Shown here one piece after another: positions 24,535-37,444 of a stretch of 64,000 nt of DNA. Source of the DNA: Onchocerca lupi (Eukaryota; Nematoda; Chromadorea; Rhabditida; Onchocercidae). A program made the translations under genes and the position numbers. The stretch covers positions 1 through 64,000 of the forward strand of contig JAOVVO010000465.1 in assembly GCA_028564675.1 (NCBI GenBank), written 5' to 3'. The notes below the pieces were generated by a model that had not been told where the DNA came from, made no database searches, and saw only the letters and a program-made list of their open reading frames with translations. Within the stretch, counting starts at the first letter, position 1. The number at the start of each line of letters is the position of its first letter.

Positions 24535-27424
24535 TATTTTCATGCTGAATCGATTTTTGTGTTTTTATTTCAAAATGAATTAAATTGTAAAAGCTTCTTT
24601 AGATTGTAGTTTCAGTAGGAAGAAACCATTATTTGAATAAAGCAATGCTTGTGGGCTTGAGCCGTTCGAAAATTTTAAATTTCGACCTATTTAACTCAAC
24701 ATTATTCATGATTTTATGAACAATAAAATGTCATGCTCACATAACTGTACATTTGGCTATTATTTTTTTTATATTGGCCAGTGTATGAGTAGGATTTTTT
24801 AATAATTTTCGTGTGTAGAAATCGTTCAAGCATTACTCCGAACATTTTATTTCTTTATTTTCTGAAAAGGTTGATTAGCGTTTTAAGACAGAAATAGGCT
24901 TTAAGTCATTTTGAACAAAAACAAATCCTGAAATGCCTATAGAAATGAAATTGTAATTGTGTGTTTGATCCACAAGTAACGTTGTTGAACATACAAATAA
25001 TGATAATGTTTATAATTATGCATTTAGAATTCGTATATTTATTATATATTTATTAAAAATATATCAAAGATTTGACTTTTTGAAGTGAAATTTCGCTGAT
25101 CTTATCATAAACCATATCCAACATTAACTTATCACGATATTTAAGTTAAGAAAACTCTAGATACTATAACTTAGCTACTTGATAAATAAACTAAATTATA
25201 GATGCATTTATTCATTTATTAGTTGTGATTGAATTCAATCAGACCAAAAAAAAAAAAAATAAGATAAACAGTAGTGACAAATATGTAATTTTCATGCTCT
25301 CAAGGTAAAATTTCAGCATTTTTCCGGTTGTTGGAAACGAAAAACTGATTTAGTATTTTAGAAGTTTAAAAAATGAAAGAGAATGATAAAATCTTAAGAT
25401 GAGAAATTCAAAAAGTCTTCCATTCACTTTATCAATCTTTTTCATCATTTTCTCCTAATTGTAACGATAAATATTAGTCAGTTCGAACTGGCATTATTTA
25501 AAGTACTTTGAAGTACTAAGACGCCATTACGTGCATTGCCTTGAATCGATAAAATTAAGTTCTATTAAGTTTCATTTAATTTTTTCATATATTTTCATTG
25601 AATAATCATTCAATTCAACCATGAATACATAATTTTCTGAAAAACAAGAACACACCAAGCAGACAATAACAAATAGACACAGGAAAACTAACTAGTAATG
25701 ACCACCGCTGCTCAGAAACTCATCTCCCCAAAACCTAATAAAAAACAGAACTAAAGATGTCTTTTCCTTTGGCTTTCTAGTTGGTAATGAAATTAATTTT
25801 GTCTGTACAGTATGTTTTGTTTTATTATGGGTTTTAATTACTTTTTTTTGGGTTGGTTCCACTTTTATTTTCTTTTTTCAAATGCTTATTAAAACTCTGA
25901 CATGCTATTCGCAAGCTAATTTCTCTGTTAAAAGATGTCTGTTAGTCAGCCGATCATAATCATCGCAAATTTTGTGGCAATTTTTTTTGATTTTAAAATT
26001 AATCTAATTACCATTAACGTTGACAATCTGATGATATCAGTCAAATATCAACTCAAATTTAGCAATAATTATTTCCAAAAAAGAAATAAATGTCTCATTT
26101 GTTTATTTTCATTTATTTTTCACTTTTTTGGATATTATCTCGCATTTTTATTTCCATTTTTATTTGCAGTTCGTACAATTCGAATCACTTCATCGGTGCT
26201 ATCATTAATTAAAATATTCCAATTCCTTAACTTTAACATATAGTTTCTTATAATTATAAAACTTTACCATATAATTGTTATATAAAATCTTTTTTCATTT
26301 CTAGAATATCATATCATTTTTCTCTTGGATAATGAAAGAATTGGAAGATTTTGATGATGATCTCACTTTAGATCAATGCAGTCACATGAGTTGTAGAAAA
26401 ATTGAAATTAGAATTTAAAAAGTGGTGATAGGAAAGTATGAAAACGATTTAATAGGCATGTTGACATGAAAATTCTTCAAATGGAAGAAATTTCTATCAC
26501 GAATTATGTAAATGAAAACATTTTTGTTTGTTCAGTTTGACAAATAGAATTTTCAAAGCAAATGAAGCAGTCGAAATGTATCAGGACAAATATCATATCT
26601 TATAAAATGATAAAAATTGATGATTGTTTCAAAGAATGGTACTTAATCAAAATCGCCAAATCAATATCATCAAGCGCTCGATGCTTTTTGCGAAAAAATT
26701 ATTCATCTTTCAATACTAATAATTGTACTATACCAAAAAAGCTTCATATAAATGAATAATCAATGTTAGCAGATAAAAATAGAAGAAAAGAGGAAAAAAC
26801 CGTAAAATTTAGCAATCCAATAACATAGAAATAAAATATTACATAAATATCTCTTTATACTAAATTTTTTCACTTTTCCCTGTTTTGTGTGTCTGGCTGC
26901 AGTTAATCTATATAAATATTCGTTTGTTCAAAATCTGAAATCTCCGAAAGTTTTTAAACATTCGCCTTATCTATATTAGTTCGAATCTTGGATATCAGAA
27001 AGTTCTTATCTGTTGCTTTGAAATTTTGACAAAACATTGTATTTGAATGCGTGCATGTTTTTATGCACACACTTTGCTGCAGCTCAGTCTGGATAAAAGG
27101 AAAAAAAGAAAAGAGAAAGCGCAAGTTTCTATTATTGAGGAAAAAATTTGGTAATTTAGAATTTGATTTGCAGTTGGTTGGATCGAAGATTGATTCCTGC
27201 TGTTGTGATTCGGCTAGATCAGCAATAGGTTGGGGAAGTTCTTGTATCTTGTGTAAAGAAATTAATGCTGTTTCAGAAAAGTTTTATTGATTGATGAAGG
27301 AGTGATTGTTTCGTAACAAACAATTATCAGAGAATATCCAAGCAAATTGATCACTGGATTATTCTTTACTTTGTTGCTGGTAGAGAAGAATACTGTTCAA
27401 GTGAATTGCTGGATTGTTGCCACT
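24535..27424. repeat. Direct duplication, copy 1 (2.9 kb)
   Basis: This segment recurs at 43912-46809 in the same orientation. The first 250 bases or so differ at many positions and around 24965 there is a small indel difference. From about 25000 on, the two are almost identical; over 25935-27424 the offset is a constant 19,385, and three short open frames (102, 65 and 79 codons) translate identically. The right breakpoint is at GTTGCCACT, inside a Helitron-type end that starts at about 26893. No real gene is visible inside it. The identical short frames have no recognisable domain and share the identity of the surrounding non-coding DNA. Confidence 0.95.
26893..27424. mobile_element. Helitron-family left end (truncated copy, inside duplication copy 1)
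   Basis: Begins with CTGGCTGCAGTTAATCTATA and then AAATATTCGTTTGTTCAAAATC, matching the left ends of the other copies. Similarity to the longer copy at 46278-48053 stops abruptly at 27424, so this copy has lost the right half, including the protein remnant seen there. Confidence 0.65.
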
Positions 27425-28290
27425 GTTGTGTTGATTTCCGTGAGTTTTGATCTTGGTAATAACAAAATTCAACTTGTAACAAAAAAAGAAGTTTTCGCAG
27501 ATGTATTATTAGTTGTTTCGAGTTTTGATCTAGCACTTTCTATCACTTAAAAGAAGTGGCTTAGGCTTATTAATAGTTTAGTTTGACCTAGTATTTAATT
27601 TTTGTCACTATTGAATAAAGCTTTGACCTATTTCAAAAATATCTCTTTCTCTTTTTGATAACTTTCGCAACAAATTAATTATAAATTAATCAAAGAAAAA
27701 AAATAAAAAAATCTGAACGATTACAGGCTTCGATGATTTCAAAAAAGATAACATTCAGAATGAGAAAACTACGAGTAATCATTGAACAGATCACAGCGGT
27801 GATCTTTGATATTGCCATTCTTTGTGTTAACAAAATATCAGTCAATAATAAATGAAAAGATCAACAAATGGGTCGCATAGCCATCAGTTGTGGGCAACAA
27901 AACATTAAACCCTTTCCACCTATCATTTATAACGTATTCTATTGATAAAACATTTATCACTTCAATTATTTATCAATGGAACATACACAAATTCTCACTT
28001 TTTTTTTTCATTTGTGTCAATTTGTTTAATGAAAACATCCATCAATTTTTCGATTTCACTATTTATAAGGAAGCAAGCAAATAAAATCGGCATATTTTCA
28101 AAAAATTTTCATTTCTTAGAAGAATTCCTTTCATTATCATTTAAATGCCTCTATAAAAAAAAAAAAATAAATTTGAAAAACTAAAATATTTTTTCGATCA
28201 TGTTTTACTTAAAATGTGAAAAACATATAATGCACATAATGCAAAAAATTGCATATTATATACATCAAATACATTAAGTTTTTTGTCATT
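27425..28290. other. Unique sequence between the duplication and the bacterial insert
   Basis: No gene supported. Moderately Val/Ser-coding open stretches near 27347-27550 have no recognisable domain. Confidence 0.4.
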
Positions 28291-28378
28291 AGTCACTACA
28301 AAAATTCCGCTAAGATCAAAAAGAGGCTTCAGTACCCTAGCAAGAAGGTTAGCAAAGTTTGTCAAGTAGTTTTTATTA

Positions 28379-28842
28379 TTACGAGTCGAACTGTTCTGAA
28401 AATATAGCGGGAATTTTATCTATTATTTCACTCACGTTCGCTTTGGTTTGGATATATTCTGTTTTGCCACCTTTTAAAATTAACCTAGCACCTAATCTAA
28501 GCAATATGTTGACAAATTTGCTGCTAACCACAACTCTACTGCTGGTTTCCGAGCCATTAACTGACAATTTTATGTCTTACTTATGCACATATCAATCCAT
28601 GTTACGTAGGTAATTTTATCAATTGATACGCTAGTTGTGTTTTCAATATTTACTCTAGAAACCTTGGTACTAAGGCCTAGCCCTAAGTTCATTAGCATCA
28701 GGAGAAAATCTATATATTTTATGGTAATTCTTAGAGCTTATTTGATGTCAGATAGTTTGTCAATAGCAAGGCAAATCAGAAAAATAGTGAGAATTACTAC
28801 AAACAATCTGACAGTTATTTCAAGTAAATTTGATCTTCGCGT
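28379..28842 (-). pseudogene. mlaD: Bacterial (Wolbachia-type) mlaD / MCE-domain gene, decayed nuclear copy
   Basis: Read on the minus strand from 28842 (ACG where an ATG would be expected), the translation has a hydrophobic N-terminal helix (LFVVILTIFLICLAIDKLS). It then gives LGLGLSTKVSRVNIENTTSV, SIDKITYV and MCISK, and after a frame change RVVVSSKFVNILLRLGARL and KTEYIQTKANVSEIIDKI. This order, one helix followed by a G-rich MCE fold and a C-terminal helix, is that of MlaD, the inner-membrane-anchored lipid-binding subunit of the bacterial Mla lipid transporter. A TAA after LSDIK and a frame change near CISK show that it is dead. It starts two bases after the stop of the NDUFA12 remnant, the tight spacing of a bacterial operon. 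Assignment to Wolbachia rather than another Rickettsiales genus is inference from the host. Confidence 0.85.
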
Positions 28843-28844
28843 CT

Positions 28845-29185
28845 TTAATTATCATTAGAATTCCAGCTTTTGTAATAATTTTTTGCTTTTTGGCTAGGAT
28901 GATGCAAATCTTTTGTGCTCAAAAAATTAAATGTATGTTTCACCTTTATTTTTTTATCATTAATTGGCACTGCATTATCAGTATAATGAATCCATATGTG
29001 CCACTACTGAGGTCTTAATTTAGGTTCGGGAATACTATCATATGCAACCAATCTTTTTCATGTATTCGATTCATAGTAAAAGTTTTCACTCTTATCTCTT
29101 CCTACAAATTTACCTTTTCTAAGCCAAGAGTTCGTTTTAGTATGGGCGAAAGTGGTAAAAAGAAAAAATCAATTTAGATATACTT
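28845..29185 (-). pseudogene. Bacterial (Wolbachia-type) NDUFA12-family gene, decayed nuclear copy
   Basis: Minus-strand translation of one frame gives FTTFAHTKTNSWLRKGKFVG, then YYES, IPEPKLRP, WHIWIHYTDNAVPIN and HPSQKAKNYYKSWN, ending at TAA (28845-28847). This is the conserved layout of the bacterial NADH:ubiquinone oxidoreductase accessory subunit NDUFA12, including the WH-W-H-TD core and the C-terminal HP...Y--W. Two in-frame stops (TGA before KRLVAYD, TAG before WHIW) and another near the start mean it cannot be translated. No introns are present and the flanks are nematode-like. The worm's own nuclear NDUFA12 would be expected to be spliced and intact. Together with the adjacent mlaD remnant it marks a piece of bacterial chromosome transferred to the nucleus. 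Confidence 0.85.
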
Positions 29186-29720
29186 CTGAAAACTGCAAAA
29201 TAAGAGAAGATGGATTTCTTTGTATCAATAAGGATAAACAAGATTATAAACTTGATTTTTTGATAAAGAAAATGCAATTCACATCTCGGATGTGACATTT
29301 AAATATAGGTGTTATTTTATTTACAGCATTTTTAGCTACATGTGCAAGCGATCGTTACACTGATGTGTTTATATTATGAAGCTCATTAATGAAAATTAGT
29401 ACTGTGTAACTTGAATCAAACACAATTAACTTTTCTATAGATGATGCTATATATTCACTTCGTTTTATAACTTTTACCGCTGATCAGTTTTATCTCTTAT
29501 CAAATATACTTTTATGTTTACTTTTCTAACTGTTCCAATCTGTTACTGTTGTACTTAGTAATTTTCGCATCTTACTACTAGAAGTAGCTTCTTGTAATAG
29601 TCTGTACTCTAATACTTTTCCTTTATTTTCATTGTTATCAGTTGAATTTTGATGCTTTATCATTTACATTTCAAATTTCGGAAAATCTTTCACACGCAGT
29701 TTCTCATTGAATGCATATGC
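29186..29720. other. Probable continuation of the bacterial insert (unassigned)
   Basis: The minus-strand translation continues with short protein-like pieces (for example SSIEKLIVFDSSYTV near 29440) broken by stops. Its composition resembles the pseudogenes next to it more than the T-run-rich DNA starting at about 29780. I cannot name a gene, so the right boundary of the insert is uncertain. Confidence 0.35.
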
Positions 29721-31103
29721 AAGAAGTAGGAAAAAAGTATGAAGATAAAATCTTTAAACGAAGTTCGGACTTTCTGCTTCCCGTTTTTTTTTTTTTTTTT
29801 TTAAATCTTTAGAACTCGACTTTTTTTTTTAATATTACTAAAAAAAAAAATCATTTTATTTTCATAATTTACACTTTCATTTGTTTACGAATATAAAACT
29901 CATGCACTATGCAAGGTTAATGATTCGATTTATCAATAAAATTCTGCAAAAAAAAAAGAAAAGAAAAAAATTTTATGAGTAACAATAGCAAACAAGTTCA
30001 CTTTTCTAACGATATTTTCTTGTTTGATACTTAAATCGTTAAAAAAATGATAAAACTTTTTAGTAAATAAATTGCAACACAATAAGAAATGTGAAATAAA
30101 ACTTGTCATCTTAAACTACAGCATTCTCCATGAAATATTAATTGGTATCACGTATAAAAGTAAAAGCGAATGATTTAAATTCAAAAAAAAAAAAAAAAAA
30201 ATTCGATGGATTGAATAATACTATGATATCTTTTTACTATGTCAAAGCTTAGTTTTTAAATTTTACAATTTATTCCGGTGCTTTCTTTTGAATCCCATCT
30301 CAATTCATCTTAGAAACTTGCTTAGAATTTATAATTTATGCTTATGTTTACTTTAAATTTCACTCCAATTTCTCCTAAAAACTTGTTTCAATATTTTCAA
30401 ACTCAATCAAGACATATGACGTGGAAATTTTTCGAAACAAAACAATATCAGCAAAATTTATTTTATTAAAAAAAAAGGGTTGTTTCTTTTTAAGATTAAT
30501 CTTTTTGTTTCATTCTTTTATTCAACAAAATAAACCAGTCAAGTTCTTTTAGCATCTTAACATTGTCTTTCCTTTCAATAATTTTATAATCCATTCATTT
30601 TTGCTACAAGTGCGTCAAGAAAAAAATATCTATGATATTAGAAATTCAATTTATTTATTTTTGGTATTATTTGTTTCCTCATTTTTTTTTTTTTTTTTAA
30701 TGATTTGGCTTACCCGTAACAAATTATTATCTCATAATTATATTATCAAAGCATTAATTGAATAATTTCGTTGTAGTTGAATTAATTTCGTGTTATTTAT
30801 TTCTCTACATTTATCATTTGCTCTTCTATTTCTTCTTTGTTGGAAACCTTTATTCGTAAGCAATCGAAATAAAAATTTGATCTCTAATCCTATCAACTTT
30901 ATACTTTGAAATGAAATAGAAAATATTTAAATATAGAAGTGAGCATTGCACCAGCTTCCTTTTTTTTCTTTAATTTATCTATAATTTTTGGAAATCTAAT
31001 CATATTTGGGAAATTTTTCAAGCACATAAAAAAGAGGATGGAATAGACAACTGTCAAGATTTGTTTTAATGAATAAAAATTGTGATTTAATAATGGACTT
31101 TAG
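29721..31103. other. Intergenic, T-run-rich, no gene seen
   Basis: Homopolymer-rich AT DNA without supportable features. Confidence 0.5.
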
Positions 31104-31283
31104 CTGTTCGACATTGCTCAAACAATCCATAGTTTTTATGAAATGTTTTTACCAAAAGATGCAAAAGATAGGAATGAAACGCTCATTGAATTGTTTTATG
31201 AGCATGCTCTTTCTCGAGAACTTATTATCCCTTTGTTATTGGGAAAACAATTGGGCTCAATAATTCTCCAAATTCTTTTTCGA
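31104..31283 (+). other. Isolated exon-like open segment of unknown origin
   Basis: A CTTTAG acceptor precedes and a GTTATT donor follows exactly 60 open codons. The translation looks protein-like (for example KDAKDRNETLIELFYEHALS and ELIIPLLLGKQLG), with more balanced composition than its surroundings. I found no partner exon on either side. It might be a lost exon of a larger gene, a gene fragment or chance. There is a faint resemblance to the helical RasGAP fold ending in LFR, which I do not rely on. Confidence 0.3.
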
Positions 31284-33149
31284 GTTATTTACTGATTATT
31301 TAAAAAAAAAGAAAAAAAAAGAAAGAAAAACAAGAAAAAAGAGCTTTTTTCTCTAATAAATTCTCAAGAGAAACTATTTATTTACAATACAAATTTAAAA
31401 ATCTAAAATCCATGAAACGATATATTTACCTTGCACTTAACCATCCTATTGGTTACATTTATGCATTGAAATTGACTACTTTTTTATTCCTAACGTAAAT
31501 GTTCGATTATTTGTCACTTTTGTAAATGTTTGGTTATTTCTTTCGTCTAGATGAATTCTTAACAGATCACTTATCATTATACAGCTATGCTTTTCCTGAA
31601 AGTCTTTTTCATTTAAAGAATATTTAATTGTATAAAGTGAAGAAAAAACGAAAAATTTTGAAACAAAAAAAAAGAGCAAAAATTGGAGTAGGGAAAATTT
31701 CGATTTTTGCCTAAACTTTGTTTGTGACATAATTTCACAAAATTTTCTGCTATTTTCCTCTGCTTTAAAATCTTCATAAGCACATAACTTTGGTATCCAT
31801 TAACTATCATGATAGAAGACTTTTGAATAAGTGAAAATGATATGAATAATATCAGTGTCCTTTTATGCTACACTTGCTTTCTTTGTTTTAATATTTATTT
31901 TAACGTTTCAAGACATCTAACTTGACTACATAAATATTTCATTTTCATTCCGTTCCATTTCTTCTTCTTTTTTTTTTTTTTTTCTAAAATTAGATGTTAC
32001 ATGTAAATTCAATTGGTATTATCTATTCTTGACTGCATGTTCCATAGCATTCCTATTTTTCAAGTAATAATATAAATGATCAGAAGGGATGATTTGATGG
32101 TGACATTCCCAGTCTTTTTCAGAATTACTTTCAAAGATCGTCTTAGGCATAAGATTCATGCTACCATCAGAGAACACGTTATCCTAACTTGAAACGGTTG
32201 TAAGTGAAAAGTTCTTTAGATGAAATATAACTTTCCTCAATTTTAATACTTTTCTTTATCTTAAAATAATTCCTCAATGCTTAATTTTTCTCATATACTG
32301 TCCGAATAATACTATATTAAGTCAAAGTTTAATCACTTCAAACGTATTTTTACCTATCATTATCATAATTAATTATATATAGTGATGATGTAATGATTAA
32401 GTAATTCATTCATTAATTAATGATATGTATTACATCCTCTCAATAATTTCAATCGACTGCATTCATGTTGATAAGCGTTGAGTATTAACGAAATATTGAG
32501 TGATCCATAAAAGGCATCAATTAATGAAAGATAATTGAAAATAAAAGTTAGTTGCGAAAAAATGGATGTTAATTATATCTGAATAACAAATTGAAAAAAT
32601 AAATGGATAACTATATGGAAAAAGTTTGCAAATCAATGATAATAATGTTAACAATAGAATAAACTAATCATGATTGAAATAAAGGATCGTAAAAAGGAAT
32701 ACCGATGAATATAACAATTCCAAGAAATACTGGTTATGTTAAAGATATGACAAAATCACGCAAAATGATATTCGCATTTTCTGACTAGAAATAAACTAGA
32801 ATTATTTGATGGATTACGCAAATGATGCAAATTTAAGTTTTATAATGATGGAAATAATATCATAATGAATAAAATTCAAGTAATAATATATTTTAAATTT
32901 TAATTCAAAACATTTTTATGAAAAAATTTTAAACTTTAATTTCAAAACAAGTAACAGATATGCCACAACAAAAATGGACAAGATATCAAAGCTGTAATGA
33001 TGATAATTAATGACAATGATGGGTGATGAAATTGATGATGATTACGATATTAATAAAAGGTAATCATGAGAATTGTGATGGTAATGATGATAATAACCGC
33101 AATAACTGAAAAATTCTGCCAGTTTCACAAAATACAATATGACAATTAT
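31284..33149. other. Intergenic, no gene seen
   Basis: AT-rich. A few ATGAT-repeat-like stretches occur near 32990-33100; nothing else can be supported. Confidence 0.45.
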
Positions 33150-33540
33150 ACGGAAATCCTCGGGTGTTCAATTTGCAATTTGAAAATTGCTAAAAACTGT
33201 TTGAATGGAAAGATAATCGTATTGTTCACACAACGCTTCAAATTCTTCACCGACTGATTTGAAAAATTTCATATTCGAATAGGCACATGTTTCCATATAC
33301 ACATGCCTAGTTTTTTACCTGGCACACCTGTGACAGGTAAAAGTAAGTGAGTGGGCTGAATTCTCGATCACGCTTATTTTCTCGCATTGTTCATGTTTAC
33401 ATAACACTTTAATTTCTCCGCCGATTACTCTGAAATTTTGAAATAACGTTTCATTCGAATGAATGCGTGTTCAAGAATTACGGACTAATTAGAATCGTCC
33501 ACTCGAAGTTTATACGGCCTCTATAGACTAGCTAGACTCG
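33150..33540. mobile_element. Helitron-family fragment in reverse orientation
   Basis: The reverse complement shares blocks with the copies at 9.3 and 12.4 kb: CACGCATTCATTCGAATGAA, then TTCAAAATTTCAGAGTAATC, then a Thr/Tyr-coding CACTTACTTTTACCTG block. The right flank carries ACTAGCTAGACTCG, also seen at the left end of the 53.9-kb copy. Both true termini are degraded, and no coding remnant is visible. Confidence 0.55.
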
Positions 33541-36500
33541 TTTTATTCATTTTTTTGCTTTTCCTTTTTTTTTTTTCTGAATTATCAATTCTTTAATAAT
33601 TTGTTAAATTTTGTCTTGAATCAGTCATCATTTTTTATGTTATATTTTCGTTTTTCTTTGTCCAGTATTTTAGAAAAATTAAGATTGTTTATTTGGAATG
33701 GTTGCTAAAATTTTTTTCATATTTTCAAAAAATTCGGTATTTTGAAATTTTCAACTGATTCCAAAATTTTAGACTTCATCTAGTTGTTTTTGTTTGCAGA
33801 ATGAAATAAGCAGAAGATGCCTGAAAAGAATGAGAACATGCTCTGATTGTTATTTGAAAAGCAAAGATGTCATTGAAGTAGTAGGATGGAACTCATCCAG
33901 AATGTTTTGAAGTGCTCTTTTTATGGATTACACGAAACAATAATCAGTACATGCAAATAGAATTTCAACTTCATTTAATTTCAAGCCTTTCTTTCAAATC
34001 TCTTCTCTTCCCTCCCAATCTACCAACATTAATCCTTCAAAAATTCTTTTAAGGGCTTTTTTCTTCCCTTAAAATTGCAGAATAATTTTAAATAAGCTTT
34101 ATTAAATACTTTATAGCTCACGAAAGATTGCTTATTAAAATCAGTAGTTTATTAGTTCTCTTGAGTATTTAAAATGCTCATCTACAAGCATTTTTTTAGT
34201 TTAAATATCGGGTTAAATTATTATCATGCAAAGTAATTTGTTAGTAGATAGTAATTTTTATTACAGTATGAGTTTTTCATTTAGTGATGATGATATTACT
34301 GAGTTTATCTTACAAGAAAATTCCAATTTCAGTCAAAGTCTTATAAAATTCAATTGATAAGATGAATCTGCTAATTTTATCGAAAAATTTGAAAAACTCG
34401 CATTGTTTTCCGATTAAACATTTTTTTTCTTTTTTTTATTAGAAATATGATTAAGAGGAAATTATCGAATATAACTGAGCATATTTATATATATTAAACT
34501 TCAAATACTGCAATAGTTTTAAGCAAAGGTTTTAAAAATTTATTTCAAGACTGAAATCTAAAAAAATTCGTCCATGAAAGCGGGCTTATTTTGGATACTT
34601 AATGTCAAATAAAAATTCTTTTAAGCTTTTTCAATAGTGACCCAAAAATGAAAAGAAAAGATTTATTTATATTAGTATTTCAAGTTTCGGCAACGATACA
34701 GACAATAACTATCTTCCTTTAATTCCCATTCGTTGATCGCAGATAAGCAAATCAAAAAATTGAAATATTCTAACAAAATGAAAAATTGAAAATCCGACAT
34801 GTTATAATCGGATTTTAACAGGAAACAATTTAGAAAAGGCAAGTTTTTGCTTTTTTCTTTTCCTTCCTAAATAATTTATGTTACTAAATTTGATAGCAAT
34901 GATTGTTTATATTGCCAGTGAATGTTTATATTATTCCTTTTGTTCCTTTACTTTTCATCATGTTGAAGTCAATAGTAATCTTTCGAAAAATATATTTTTA
35001 TTACGGAAAAGAAAGAAGAAAGAGACAAGACAGTACGACACTGAATGTCAACGAACAATATATGTGAATGAGAAAATTTTCTTGTTTTAAAATCCTTTAA
35101 ATTTTCCTATTCTTCAGAAGTGAAATATTGATGGAAAATATAAAATAAAGTGAAGTATGTTTCAGTAATTATTTCAATCTCAATACAGTTTTCTTTTTTT
35201 TTTTTTTAATTTTTGATTTCTTCCTTTTATCATAATGATTTCCTTTTGTTATTGATCTCTTTCAACATTATGAATTTCAAAAATTCTTCATAAAATTGCA
35301 ATTTTAATCTGTTCATTTACTTCCTTCTAATTCTTTACTCTCATGAGTATTGATTAAAAATCGAAATATTACAAGAATAAGACTGATTAGAATGAGCATT
35401 TTGACGTATGCCATGAGAAATTTATCGATAGAAAGTTATTTGAATGATAAAATGTCTAAATGCATGATGAAGCAATTCATCACCTTACCTTTTGCAACTG
35501 TCCAATACTGTGATGTCATAAAGAATTTAATTCTGAATCATTGTTCAATTTGAATTATTACATTCTACCTTTTGAATGTTCCTTATAAAAAAAATAAAAA
35601 ATAAGAGAAAACATGACAATATTTCAATTTATTTCTATCGATCAAAGCTGCTTTAAGAGAGCGTGATTTTTCGTTTTTCGGTGCTTCATGCTAATTTGCT
35701 TGAACTTTTTTGCTGATTAAAATTTCCATTTTCTCAACTACTTCAACTATCATAACAAATTTTGATGAATCTTATATTTTCGAATGTCGAATGATTTATT
35801 TTATATCCTATATTACTTTATCTCATGCCATTTAAAAAAAAAAAAAAGGTTATTTTTCTCAGATCTGATTTGTCCTCAATTTACTCCAATTATTCCTCAT
35901 TCCTGTTTTCACAATATATTTACGATAATAGAAAATAATATTTAAAATGCATTAAGCCTGTTAAAATACAAAAATTTTTCCTCTCTTTTTAAAAGCTAAA
36001 ATAAAATGATTACAAAAAGAGTCGTGCTAAAGTTTGGATAAACATTAACTGATATGTTGTTGTTGTTTTTCAAATCATTTCATTGATAATCAAAAAAATT
36101 TTTCTTTTGGTAAGCATTCAGGATTTTCGTATGGAACTATGGATGCTCATCGTTTCTCCTTTTCTTCAAAGGTTCGTTCTTTGCTGAATCCTTCCATACA
36201 TCATTCTGATTTTTAGTATAAATTTGCAGAAACGGAAAGATCAATAAATTCAGTCATATTCATCTTGAAAATTATCAACAGTTGAAAGTTTGCTAATATT
36301 CTTCTTCTCTCTTTCATTCAATTATAGTAAAGCTCAAAGATGAATAAAATATTCCAATATTAATTACTACGGATGCATAAAATAGGACTATGTGGAATAT
36401 GAATTTTCATCATTATTAATGAAAACTTTAATGCCTTACATATCATCTCAGTTCTAAGCTTTTTCTTAGAAAAATTTCAAACTTTAAATTCAACTTCACA

Positions 36501-37444
36501 GTATCATTTAGAAGTATAAATAATTGAAAGTCTGAATGTTTTATATCTGAATTAAATGATATTCATTAATCTAAATAATGCTATAATCAACAAGAATATC
36601 ATTGTATTTTACATTTGCCATAATACTTTTCTTAGCTGAATAATAAATTGAGTTTATAGTCAGATTATTTAATAATTTTATGATAATATAATTAAATAAT
36701 TTAACAAGAAAAAGAAATTTTATGATTTGTCGATTTACATAATATATTGAATAGCAATGACAACTAGTTGAATAAATCATAGATTTTGAGATTTAAAAAT
36801 ACATCAAATTATGTTTTTTCAATTTATATTCATATTTTAATAAAATCCTTACTTTTCACAATTTTTTCTTCAAATTTTGTTAAACAGCCAATAGATTCTT
36901 AGTTTTTTTTTCTCTCTCTCTCTCAAAATCAAAAAAATATGCATATAATTTTCTAACATTTTTTTTGCAGTTGAAATTATGAAAAAAACCTTTTGCATTG
37001 TTTATTTTTTTTCTTTTTTTTTCACCAATGAATAATTAAATCATTTCTCTTTTTAGAAAAATAAGAGCTACTAATTTTGAGATATCAAAATAAAAAGCAA
37101 TTCCTTTGGATTAAGATTCTAAAAAAAAAAAAAAAAAGATCAAATGAACAGATAAATGATAAAATCCAAACTAAAAAAAATGTTTACATTGCTATAGGAA
37201 ATTTGACTTTATAATTAGTTTTCAAGCATAATTTGTGATATTTTCAAATTTGTAGAATAATTTGTACATTTAAAAGTTATCATTAGTATTGGTAAGTATA
37301 TGCAACTAATTTATAAGAGATAGTTGATAAGGATAGATCAGTCGAGCGAATCATTATTCATTATAGCACTGAACGATAGCAACATTTAAACTGTGATAGC
37401 ACTGATCTGGAATCTCGATAGTGATCTGAAAAGTTGATAAAACC
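33541..37444. other. Intergenic / 5' region of the transporter gene
   Basis: Mostly T- and A-run DNA. One exon-like piece at 36122-36172 (after TTCAG, before GTTCGT) could be a 5' untranslated exon of the transporter gene, but the support is only the two splice-like borders. Confidence 0.35.

Noticed and set aside
25699..25755. An 18-codon open frame starting ATGACCACCGCTGCTCAG in a locally GC-richer patch of the duplication.
   Set aside because: Too short to support, no splice or homology evidence, and its preservation is explained by the duplication.
25935..27290. Three short open frames (102, 65 and 79 codons) that translate identically in both duplication copies, which might suggest conserved genes.
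   Set aside because: The identity extends equally over the surrounding non-coding DNA, there is no domain, and the third frame overlaps a Helitron end. Recent duplication explains it without selection.
28845..29185. Could the NDUFA12 remnant be the worm's own mitochondrial-complex gene?
   Set aside because: There are no introns, several stops, and it is immediately followed by a bacterial mlaD remnant with operon-like spacing; bacterial origin fits better.
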